A stretch of 64,000 nt of DNA, from NCBI RefSeq assembly GCF_001424835.1, contig NZ_LMCQ01000024.1, forward strand, positions 269,562 to 333,561. Reading direction: 5' to 3'. The notes beneath the pieces were generated by a model. It worked only from the letters and a program-made list of their open reading frames with translations, searched no databases and had not been told where the DNA came from. The stretch is from Variovorax sp. Root318D1. Lineage in GTDB: Bacteria; Pseudomonadota; Gammaproteobacteria; Burkholderiales; Burkholderiaceae_C. A program made the translations under genes and the position numbers. Of the stretch, positions 56,423 through 64,000 are shown in pieces (position 1 is the stretch's first letter; each line of letters begins with the position of its first letter).

Positions 56423-57574
56423 TTAGCGGCGTTCCACCACCATCGGCGCGATGCGCAGGCTCTCGCGCAGCTGAGCGACGGCTTCGCCGGCCGCCGAGCG
56501 CGAGGGAAAGGGCCCGGCCTGCAGGCGGTGCGTGCCGGCCTCGCTGAACACACGCAGCTGCGGCGCCAGCGCGGGGAGGCCGCGCGCGGCTTCGCTCAGC
56601 AGGTTCTGTGCGCCATCGCGCTCGCGGAACGCGCCGAGCTGCACCCAGAAGCCAGCCGTTGCGGCGGCGGAAGAGCTTGCAGCCGTTGAACGAGCCAAGG
56701 GCGCTGGCGCCGTGACGGGCGCCATTGGCGGCAGCTCGGCGACCTCCATCTGCCGGGGCGATGCGGCCTCCGGCGTCGGCGGCGCCGTTTGCGCCAGAGG
56801 CTCAGGCGCCGTCATCGGTGTCATCGTCGTCTGCGGTGCGATCGGCATCGTCGAAGCAGCCGGCGCGTCCATCGCCACCTGCGCCACCCATGCCGAGGGA
56901 ACGGGCACAGCCGCAGCCGCCGTTGTGCGCGGCGGTTGCACAGCCGGGGCCGCCGAGGCATACGCCGTCCCCGAATCCCGCCGCCACGCGCCGGTGCGTA
57001 AGTCCTCGTTCGTGATGCGTTCGATTTCCACCGGCGCCACGCCGCGCAGCAGGTCGAGCTTGAGTGCCGCCGTGTAGCTCAGGTCGATGATGCGTCCATC
57101 GACGAACGGCCCGCGGTCGTTCACCCGCACGACCACCTCGCGCCCGTTGGCGGGGTTGCGCACGCGCACATAGCTGGGCAGCGGCAACGTCTTGTGCGCG
57201 GCCGTCATGGCGTACATGTCGTAGGGCTCGCCGCTCGCGGTCGAGGCGCTGTGAAACTTGCGGCCGTACCACGAGGCAATGCCCGATTCGCGGAACGGCC
57301 GGTCGTCGGTGATCGGCTGATAGCCCCGGCCCAGCACCGTGTAGGGCTTGCTGGTGCCGCCGCTGTTGCGGATGGGTTCGACACGGGGCTCGGCATCGGG
57401 CACGCGGTCGAGGTCCGAGGGAATGTTGCTGCCGGGGCCGTCACGCCCGCCAAAACTGCCGCCAGCGCCGCCCCCGCTGCGCGGGCCGCTCGCGCAGCCG
57501 GCGAGAAGAACGGCGATAGCCACCGCGCAGGCGGCCAACGCCGAGGGCGCGTGGGTGCGGGCGCCGTCAGCCAA
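56423..57574 (-). CDS. rlpA: Septal ring lytic transglycosylase RlpA with SPOR domain
   Basis: A 383-residue lipoprotein. The signal peptide has the lipobox VLLAGC. A double-psi barrel follows (IASWYGRKFHSASTASGE, AMTAAHKTLPLPS with the catalytic histidine, VNDRGPFVDGRI with the aspartate). An alanine/proline-rich linker leads to a SPOR domain (GFWVQLGAFRERDGAQ, HRLQAGPFPSRSAAG) that targets denuded septal peptidoglycan. The likely start is TTG at 57574, with GGAAGG upstream, overlapping the glnE stop by 8 bp. The upstream frame inside glnE is a shadow. Confidence 0.85.
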   Translation of the reverse strand: MADGARTHAPSALAACAVAIAVLLAGCASGPRSGGGAGGSFGGRDGPGSNIPSDLDRVPDAEPRVEPIRNSGGTSKPYTVLGRGYQPITDDRPFRESGIASWYGRKFHSASTASGEPYDMYAMTAAHKTLPLPSYVRVRNPANGREVVVRVNDRGPFVDGRIIDLSYTAALKLDLLRGVAPVEIERITNEDLRTGAWRRDSGTAYASAAPAVQPPRTTAAAAVPVPSAWVAQVAMDAPAASTMPIAPQTTMTPMTAPEPLAQTAPPTPEAASPRQMEVAELPPMAPVTAPAPLARSTAASSSAAATAGFWVQLGAFRERDGAQNLLSEAARGLPALAPQLRVFSEAGTHRLQAGPFPSRSAAGEAVAQLRESLRIAPMVVERR

Positions 57575-60359
57575 ATACCGCCTTCCACAGCGCCAGCATG
57601 GCTTTGCGTTCATTGGCCAAGGCGGGCGGGGTGACCTGCGTCGGCTCTTCGTTGAGCCGCGCGCGATGCTGCACGCGGCGCAGTTCGCGGTACGCCGCGG
57701 CGGCATTGCGGCCCACGGCGGCCGGCAGCAGGCCGGCTTCTTCCGCGCGCACCAAGAGCGCGATGTTGCCCACGTTGGGAATGAGTTCCCGGTGCCCGGC
57801 CGACTCCGACAGAACCAGGAACTGCACCGCGAACTCCGCGTCCACCATGCCGCCAGGGCTGTGCTTCACGTCGAAGCGATCGGCCTTCACCGGCCGTGCG
57901 CCGCGCACCTTGTCGCGCATCGCGATGATCTCGGACCTCAGTGCCTTGTGGTCGCGCGGCGCCACGATGACGGCCTCCCGCACCTGGTCGAAGCGCGCGC
58001 CCAGTTCGGCGCTGCCGAGCACGAATCGCGCGCGCGTCATGGCCTGGTGCTCCCAGGTCCACGCCGTGTTGCTGCCGCGTCCGAGCTGGTAGCGCTCGTA
58101 GGCTTCGAAGGTGGTCGTCAGCAGGCCCGAGTTGCCGTTCGGCCGCAGGGCGGTGTCGATCTCGAACAGGTCGCCCTCGCGCGTCTTCACGGTGAGCCAG
58201 TTGATCAGCTTGCGCACATAGGCCGCGTAGACCTCGCCCGCGCGTTCGTCGTCGTCCTCGTAGACGAACACGATGTCCAGGTCGCTGCCGTAGCCCAGCT
58301 CTTTGCCGCCCAGCTTGCCGTAGCCGATGATCGCGAATTGCGGCACTTCGCGGTGGCGGTTGCGCACGTGCGGCCAGCACCAGCGGGCGGTCACGCGCAG
58401 CGTGGTGTCGGCCAGCGCGCTGAGGTCGTCGGCCACCTGTTCCACGGTGAGCCGGCCATCCACGTCGCGCGCCAGCGTGCGGAACACCTCGGCATGGTGG
58501 GCGTGGCGCAGCAGGTTGAGCAGGCGTTCCTCGTCGGCTTCGCCGGTGCGGCTGAGCGAGGCATGGCGCGCTTCGAGCTCGCGCTCGAACTCCGCCGCCA
58601 CGAAACGGCCCGACAGCATTTCATCGCTTGCGAGCTCGTCGATGACGCCGGGATGCTGCATCAGATAGCGCGCCGGCCACTTCGCGGCGCCCAGGAGCCG
58701 CAGCAGCCGCTCTTGAACGGCGGGCCGCTCGACCAGCAGCGCCACATAGCTCTCGCGCCGCAGCAGCGGCTCGATCCAGTCGGCCCAGCGCAACGCAGCG
58801 TCCACGTGGCGCGGCGTTTGTCCCGGGCCGTCGCCATCGGGTTCTTTCAGCCATTGGCCGGTGCGCTGCACCAGCTGGCGCAGCCGGGCGCGGGTTTCTT
58901 CGCGCAGCGCCAGCACGCGGGGCTGCTCGCACCAGTTGCCGATGCGCGCGGCAAAGGCGGGCGGCAGTTCTTCGAGCAGATCGACCAGGTCGGTGGGCGC
59001 GCCCGCCTTCTTGCCGCTGCATTTGCCATTGCAAGGCTTCACGCCGCCGAGCAGCTTGTCGAACTCCTGCGCCACGAGTTCGCGGTGCGTGTCGAGCTGC
59101 TCGAGAAAGGGGCAGCAGCCGGCATAGCCCATGGTCTGGGCGATCCAGCGCAAATCGTCGTCGGCCACCGGCAGCACATGGGTCTGCTGGTCGTCCAGGT
59201 ACTGGATGCGGTGCTCCACGCGGCGCAAAAATTCATAGGCCGCGGCCAGCGCATCGGCGGTTTCCTGCGGCATCAGTCCAGCACGCGCCACACGCTGCAA
59301 GGCGTCGAGCGTCGGCCGGGTGCGCAGTTCAGGAAACTGCCCGCCACGCACCACCTGCAGCAACTGCACTGTGAATTCGATTTCGCGGATGCCCCCGCGC
59401 GACAGCTTGACGTCGTTGGCGCGCTCGGGTCGGCCCGCGCTGCGCCGTGCCGACTGCTCGCGGATCTGCCGGTGCAGCGTGCGCAGCGAATCGAACACGC
59501 TGTAGTCGAGATAGCGGCGGAACACGAACGGCAGCACCGTGGCGCGCAGGCCTTGGGCGAGGCCTTCCGAAACGATGTCGCGCGGCGCGACCACCCGGCT
59601 CTTCATCCAGGCAAAGCGCTCCCACTCCCGGCCCTGCACCTGAAAATATTCGTCGAGGGCGTCGAGCGACACCACGCTCGGCCCCGAATTGCCGTTCGGC
59701 CGCAGCGCCAGGTCGACACGGAACACGAAGCCGTGCTCGGTGATGTCGCCCACCAGCGCATAAATGCGCTTCACGGCGCGCGAAAAATACTCCTGATTCG
59801 AGAGGCGGCCGCGGCCGTCGGCATCGCCACGGGTTTCGCCGTCCAGGTCGTACAGATAGATGAGGTCGATGTCGCTCGACACGTTGAGCTCGCGCGCGCC
59901 GAGCTTGCCCATGCCCACCACCCAGAGTTGCGCGCGCTGGCCTTCGGGACCGAGCGGTGCGCCGTGCGTGGCGTCGAGTTCCTGGCAGGCGTCGCGGCAG
60001 GCGATATCGAGCGCGAATTCCGCAAGCTCGGTCACGGCAGTGGTCACCACGGCCAGCGGCGCCTGGGCGTCGCAATCGAGGGTGACGAGCCGCTCCATCA
60101 CCAGCTGCCGCACAATCCGAAGCGCATCGCCGACGCCATCCCCGCGTTGGCGCAATGCCTCGTAGGCCTTTGACATCGACTCGCGCAGCGGCGCGCCAGG
60201 GGGAAGCAATGCAAGCTCCGCCGCATACCTGCGGCGCAGGCGCTGAACGAAGCGCGAGTAAGAAGAAAACGCGACCTCGATCGCGTCAGGTGGTGTGGCT
60301 GGCAACTGGTTCACACTGATATTGGTTTCCGTGGAACCCCTCTGAGTGCTGGCGGTCAT
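57567..60359 (-). CDS. glnE: Glutamine synthetase adenylyltransferase/deadenylyltransferase
   Basis: A 930-residue bifunctional enzyme. Two nucleotidyltransferase domains show GMGKLGARELNVSSDIDLIYLYD (near residue 165) and GYGKLGGKELGYGSDLDIVFVYE (near residue 690), separated by the central linker. It adds and removes AMP on glutamine synthetase in answer to PII signals. The length is close to that of E. coli GlnE (946). The ATG at 60359 is only 25 bp from the divergent YhdP start. The frame upstream to 60734 is a shadow. Confidence 0.95.
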   Translation of the reverse strand: MTASTQRGSTETNISVNQLPATPPDAIEVAFSSYSRFVQRLRRRYAAELALLPPGAPLRESMSKAYEALRQRGDGVGDALRIVRQLVMERLVTLDCDAQAPLAVVTTAVTELAEFALDIACRDACQELDATHGAPLGPEGQRAQLWVVGMGKLGARELNVSSDIDLIYLYDLDGETRGDADGRGRLSNQEYFSRAVKRIYALVGDITEHGFVFRVDLALRPNGNSGPSVVSLDALDEYFQVQGREWERFAWMKSRVVAPRDIVSEGLAQGLRATVLPFVFRRYLDYSVFDSLRTLHRQIREQSARRSAGRPERANDVKLSRGGIREIEFTVQLLQVVRGGQFPELRTRPTLDALQRVARAGLMPQETADALAAAYEFLRRVEHRIQYLDDQQTHVLPVADDDLRWIAQTMGYAGCCPFLEQLDTHRELVAQEFDKLLGGVKPCNGKCSGKKAGAPTDLVDLLEELPPAFAARIGNWCEQPRVLALREETRARLRQLVQRTGQWLKEPDGDGPGQTPRHVDAALRWADWIEPLLRRESYVALLVERPAVQERLLRLLGAAKWPARYLMQHPGVIDELASDEMLSGRFVAAEFERELEARHASLSRTGEADEERLLNLLRHAHHAEVFRTLARDVDGRLTVEQVADDLSALADTTLRVTARWCWPHVRNRHREVPQFAIIGYGKLGGKELGYGSDLDIVFVYEDDDERAGEVYAAYVRKLINWLTVKTREGDLFEIDTALRPNGNSGLLTTTFEAYERYQLGRGSNTAWTWEHQAMTRARFVLGSAELGARFDQVREAVIVAPRDHKALRSEIIAMRDKVRGARPVKADRFDVKHSPGGMVDAEFAVQFLVLSESAGHRELIPNVGNIALLVRAEEAGLLPAAVGRNAAAAYRELRRVQHRARLNEEPTQVTPPALANERKAMLALWKAVFG

Positions 60360-60384
60360 AATTCCTGACACAGCGCGATCCTCA

Positions 60385-63300
60385 ATGAACGACACGGCGT
60401 CTTCCCCTTCACGTCTGCTCAAGATCACCGCTGCGACGGCGCGCTGGCTGTTGGGTTTACTGATCGCTGCATGGCTTCTGCTGGCACTGTCAGTGGTTGT
60501 CCTACACGCATGGATTGTGCCGCGAATCGGCGAGTACCGTGGTGCGCTGGAGGCGCAAGCCAGCAAGACCATCGGGGTACCCGTGCGCATCGGGTCGATC
60601 ACCGCCCGATCGGATAGCCTGTTTCCGGTTTTCGAGCTGCGCGACGTGGTGCTGCACGATGCCCGTGATCGAGAAGCCCTGCGCCTCGTGCGGGTGGTGG
60701 CGAGCGTCTCGCCGCGTTCTTTGTGGCGCCTCAACTTCGAGCAGCTCTACATCGAGGGGCCAGAGGTCGACGTTCGCCGTGACGTGCTCGGCAAGCTGCA
60801 CGTGGCCGGCCTCCACATGGACACCGACACCACCGGAGAGACCCGTGCCGCCGACTGGTTTTTCGCCCAGCGCGAACTGGTCGTCGAAGGCGGCACCGTG
60901 CGCTGGACCGACGAGCAGCGCCAGGCCGAGCCCCTGCTGCTGACGAACGTGCGCTTCGTGGCGCGCAACACCGCCCGCCGACACAACCTTCGGCTCGACG
61001 CCACGCCGCCGGCCGGATGGGGCGAGCGCTTCACCCTGCGCGGCCAGTTCCGCCAGCCGCTGCTGTCGGTGCGCTCCGGCCGCTGGCAGACGTGGGACGG
61101 CCAGATCTACGCCGACTTGCCCTACATGGACGTCACGCGCCTTGGCCGCTACGTTTCCATCGACGCGCGCATCCGCGAAGGCAGCGGTGCGCTGCGCCTG
61201 TGGGCCGACATGAAGAAAGGGCAGATCGTGGGCGGCGCGGCGGACCTCGGCCTCAACCGCATCGATGCCTCGCTCGGCCGCGGCCTCCAGCCGCTGGTGA
61301 TGCGCTCGGTGACCGGCCGGCTCGCGGGCCAGCTGAACGAAGAAACCTTCGAGTTCTCGACCGCCGCGCTGCAGTTCGACACCGCCGACGGCATGCGCTG
61401 GCCCGGCGGCAACCTGTGGCTGCAGCACTCGCCCGCGCAGGGCCGCACGCCCGAGCACGGCGCATTGCGTGCCGACCGGCTCGACCTGGCGGCGCTGGCC
61501 CTGATTGCCGACCGCCTGCCGCTGGGCGATGCCACGCACCGCGTGCTCGATGCCTATGCGCCGCGCGGGCTGGTCGAGCGCATCGACATGAATTGGCAGG
61601 GGTCGCTGGGCGCGCCCGAGCGCTACCAGGCCAAGGGGCGGATCAGCGGCCTGCGTGTCGCCTCGCAGCCCGGGGCGCCGCAAACCGCCACAACCGCACC
61701 CGCTGCAGGCAACACCGCGGGCAGCACGGCCTCGGCCCCACAACGCCCGCATGCCGGCTCGCCCGGCGTGAGCGGCGCCACGGTCGAGTTCGAGGCCACC
61801 CACGCCGGCGGCACCGCGGCACTGACCATGGCCAAGGGCACGCTCGAATTTCCGGGCGTGTTCGAAGAGCCGGTGATTCCGATCGACCGGCTCGCCGCCC
61901 AGCTCCAGTGGAAGCTCGACAAGGGCAACGCGCAGCTCCAGGTCTCCAAGCTGCGCTTCGCCAACACCGACGCCGAGGGCGAGGCCGAAGCCAGCTGGCG
62001 CACCAGCGACCCTGCGGTATCGTCCGGGCGCGCGCGCTACCCCGGCGTGCTCGACCTGCAGGGCAAGCTGACGCGCGCCGACGGCACGCGCGTGTTTCGC
62101 TACCTGCCGCTTGAAATTCCCCAGCACACGCGCGACTACGTGCGCAATGCGGTCACCAAGGGCACGGCCAGCAGTGTCGATTTCCGCGTGCGCGGCGACC
62201 TGCACGACATGCCCTTCATGGACCCCAGGAAGGGCGAGTTCCGCATCGTGGCCAAGGTGGCCGACGTGAACTACGCCTACGTTCCGCCCACGTCGGCCAT
62301 TGCCGCGTCGACCGCGTCGAAGGCTGCGGCCTCGGCAACGCGCGCCGGCACGCCCGTGCCGGTCTGGCCGGCGCTCACGGGGCTCTCGGGCGAACTGGTG
62401 TTCGAGCGCGCGGGCATGCTGGTGCGCAATGCGCGCGGGCGGCTGGTCGGTGCATCCGGCATCGAGGTGACCAAGGCGGAAGCCCAGATTGCCGACATGT
62501 CGCACCACGCCTCGCTGCTGCGCGTCGATGCACAGGCCAAGGGGCCGCTTGGCGAACTGCTGCGCGTGGGCGCCCCGCTGGCCGGCGAGACCGGCGAGCT
62601 GCTGTCCCGCGCACGCGCCACCGGCGTGGCCGACTACCGCCTGCACCTCGAACTGCCGCTCGCCGCGATGGACGCGGCCAAGGTCCAGGCCAGCATTGTG
62701 CTGTCCGACAACGAACTGCAGTTCGTGCCCGAAGCGCCGTCGTTCACGCAGGCCAAGGGCACGGTCAGCTTCACCGAAACAGGTTTTTCGCTGGCCGGCG
62801 TCCAGGCCAGGCTGCTGGGCGGCGACATCCGCCTCGAGGGCCGCGGCCGCTTCGCCGGTGCCAACCGCGAAGTGGCGCTGAAGGCGCAAGGCACCGCCAC
62901 GGCCGAGGGCCTGCGCAGTGCGCGCGAGGCCGAGTGGCTCACCCGGATCGCGGCCAAGGCCAGCGGCAGCACGCCCTACGCGGCCTCCTTCTCGATGCGC
63001 GACGGCGCACCCGAGTTTTCTCTCACCAGCACGCTGCAGGGCCTGGCCTTGCAGTTGCCAGCGCCCTTGGTGAAGACGGCCGACGAGCAGATGCCGCTGC
63101 GCATCGAGAAGAAGGTGTTGCAGCGCGAAACCCGCGCGGGTGTTGCCGTTGCGGTGCAGGACCAGCTGTCGCTGGAGCTCGGCCGCATTGGCGCGGTTCA
63201 GTATGTGCGCGACATTTCGGGCGCCGATGCGCGGGTGCTGCGCGGAAGCGTCGCCATCGGCCTTGCCGCGGGCGAAACCGCCAGCGTGCCAGATAGAGGC

Positions 63301-64000
63301 GTGACGGCCAACGTCAACATCGCCAAGCTCGACATGCCCGCATGGCAAGCCCTGGTGGGCGACACCGGCACGGGCGCTGGTGCGGCCGAGGCGCCGGGCG
63401 GCGGCGAACGGCCCGAGGACGCGGCCATGAGCTACGTGCCCACGCGCATCGCGGTGCGCGCGCAGCAGCTCGGCATTGCGGGCCGGACGCTGCACAACGT
63501 GGTGCTCGGCGGCACGCGCGAAGGTACGCTCTGGCGCGCCAACATCGACGCCACAGAACTCAGCGGCTATGCCGAGTACCGCCACGCGCAGGCCGGCCGG
63601 CTCTATGCGCGGCTCGCGCGGCTCAAGATTGCGCCGGCCGAGGCCACGCAGGTCGAAGCGCTGCTCGACGAGGAGCCGGGCACGCTGCCCGCGCTCGATA
63701 TCGTCGTCGATGATTTCGAGCTGCTGGGCAAGCGCCTGGGCCGCGCCGAGATCGACGCCGTCAACCGCGGCGGCGCGGGCCGCGAATGGCTGCTCAACAA
63801 ACTGAGCTTCACCATGCCCGAGGCGAACTTCACGGCCAAGGGCACCTGGGCCGCGAGCTCGGTCACCACGCCCGGGCGTTCCGAGCGGCGCCGCACGGCC
63901 ATGACCTTCACGCTCGACATCGCGGACGCCGGCAACCTGCTCACGCGCTTCGGCATGCCCGGGGTGCTGCGGCGCGGCAGCGGGCGGCTCGAGGGCGACG
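60385..64000 (+). CDS. YhdP/AsmA-like family protein (TIGR02099), 3' end outside window
   Basis: The frame runs open from the ATG at 60385 to the window end, giving 1205 residues without a stop. One membrane helix lies at about 20-45 (ARWLLGLLIAAWLLLALSVV). The rest is a long beta-rich repeat protein with an AsmA-like pattern: LEAQASKTIGVPVRIGSI, GRISGLRVASQPG, and many short strands. YhdP and its relatives form hydrophobic-groove bridges that carry phospholipid between inner and outer membranes. The gene begins 25 bp from divergent glnE. The C-terminal DUF part lies beyond the window. Confidence 0.85.
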   Translation, partial: MNDTASSPSRLLKITAATARWLLGLLIAAWLLLALSVVVLHAWIVPRIGEYRGALEAQASKTIGVPVRIGSITARSDSLFPVFELRDVVLHDARDREALRLVRVVASVSPRSLWRLNFEQLYIEGPEVDVRRDVLGKLHVAGLHMDTDTTGETRAADWFFAQRELVVEGGTVRWTDEQRQAEPLLLTNVRFVARNTARRHNLRLDATPPAGWGERFTLRGQFRQPLLSVRSGRWQTWDGQIYADLPYMDVTRLGRYVSIDARIREGSGALRLWADMKKGQIVGGAADLGLNRIDASLGRGLQPLVMRSVTGRLAGQLNEETFEFSTAALQFDTADGMRWPGGNLWLQHSPAQGRTPEHGALRADRLDLAALALIADRLPLGDATHRVLDAYAPRGLVERIDMNWQGSLGAPERYQAKGRISGLRVASQPGAPQTATTAPAAGNTAGSTASAPQRPHAGSPGVSGATVEFEATHAGGTAALTMAKGTLEFPGVFEEPVIPIDRLAAQLQWKLDKGNAQLQVSKLRFANTDAEGEAEASWRTSDPAVSSGRARYPGVLDLQGKLTRADGTRVFRYLPLEIPQHTRDYVRNAVTKGTASSVDFRVRGDLHDMPFMDPRKGEFRIVAKVADVNYAYVPPTSAIAASTASKAAASATRAGTPVPVWPALTGLSGELVFERAGMLVRNARGRLVGASGIEVTKAEAQIADMSHHASLLRVDAQAKGPLGELLRVGAPLAGETGELLSRARATGVADYRLHLELPLAAMDAAKVQASIVLSDNELQFVPEAPSFTQAKGTVSFTETGFSLAGVQARLLGGDIRLEGRGRFAGANREVALKAQGTATAEGLRSAREAEWLTRIAAKASGSTPYAASFSMRDGAPEFSLTSTLQGLALQLPAPLVKTADEQMPLRIEKKVLQRETRAGVAVAVQDQLSLELGRIGAVQYVRDISGADARVLRGSVAIGLAAGETASVPDRGVTANVNIAKLDMPAWQALVGDTGTGAGAAEAPGGGERPEDAAMSYVPTRIAVRAQQLGIAGRTLHNVVLGGTREGTLWRANIDATELSGYAEYRHAQAGRLYARLARLKIAPAEATQVEALLDEEPGTLPALDIVVDDFELLGKRLGRAEIDAVNRGGAGREWLLNKLSFTMPEANFTAKGTWAASSVTTPGRSERRRTAMTFTLDIADAGNLLTRFGMPGVLRRGSGRLEGD

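Noticed and set aside
60502-63585. 1027-residue open frame on the minus strand
   Set aside because: Antisense shadow of the YhdP-like gene; arginine/alanine/glycine-rich, no domain. The plus frame from 60385 is open to the window end and reads as a real family member.

Overview
The window is a high-GC chromosomal segment of a betaproteobacterium of the order Burkholderiales, most likely a Comamonadaceae member close to Variovorax. This rests on gene content and order (recA-recX, sucC-sucD-terC, a birA/SET/topB cluster, a long infA, DUF3717/DUF1289 proteins) and on overall protein flavour; no rRNA or species marker is present. No tRNA, CRISPR array, intact insertion sequence or prophage was seen. 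Both ends cut genes: a DHDPS-family gene at the left and a YhdP-type gene at the right.

Layout. 1-5879: a catabolic operon that reads as trans-4-hydroxy-L-proline degradation (DHDPS-like deaminase, periplasmic binding protein, two-cysteine epimerase, three-subunit D-hydroxyproline dehydrogenase, GntR regulator), with its last five genes tightly packed. 5956-9044: leftward small genes, dbpA and infA, behind a strong -10 and a roughly 260-nt leader. 9157-11425: sugar-phosphate isomerase-like protein, a glutamine-amidotransferase-type hydrolase and a tiny lipoprotein. 11496-16211: topoisomerase III with a histone H1-like tail and a SWIB domain, divergent from a SET-domain lysine methyltransferase with a lysine tail, birA and a small membrane protein; a 37-bp alternating purine-pyrimidine tract lies between the divergent genes. 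16231-18941: two-component system and MarR regulator. 19007-22944: recA, recX, two small genes, argC. 23151-25294: sucCD and terminator.

25321-30733: a signalling row of TerC-like membrane protein, PP2C phosphatase, FHA protein, CHASE2 adenylate/guanylate cyclase and class II cyclic-nucleotide phosphodiesterase, so synthesis and breakdown of a cyclic nucleotide sit side by side. 30754-41618: type IV pili: a sigma-54-type promoter and pilA on the plus strand, a 530-bp gene-poor gap, then a minus-strand minor pilin operon pilV-pilW-pilX-pilY1-pilE-fimT, and a PglL/Wzy-like O-oligosaccharyltransferase that may glycosylate pilin.

41636-47318: moaC, an M48 chaperone-protease, small membrane proteins, and a second terC-family gene preceded by a clear yybP-ykoY manganese riboswitch, which marks it as a manganese exporter; then DUF3717/DUF1289, DUF2007 and YaeQ proteins. 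47353-50712: PepSY membrane protein and TonB-dependent receptor (iron uptake). 50847-53877: purB, a glutathione S-transferase, a periplasmic glutathione peroxidase. 54007-56398: a di-iron protein and an ECF41-type sigma factor with its carboxymuconolactone-decarboxylase partner; both carry the same ECF41-like promoter. 56423-64000: rlpA, glnE and the start of a YhdP/AsmA-like gene.

The most interesting points are the eukaryote-like chromatin-type module (SWIB/H1-tailed topoisomerase plus SET methyltransferase) with a Z-DNA-prone tract between the genes, the phosphatase-FHA-cyclase-phosphodiesterase module, the manganese riboswitch on one of two TerC paralogues, and the paired ECF41 promoters. 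Coordinates of start codons are judged by eye from ribosome-binding sites and family N-termini.
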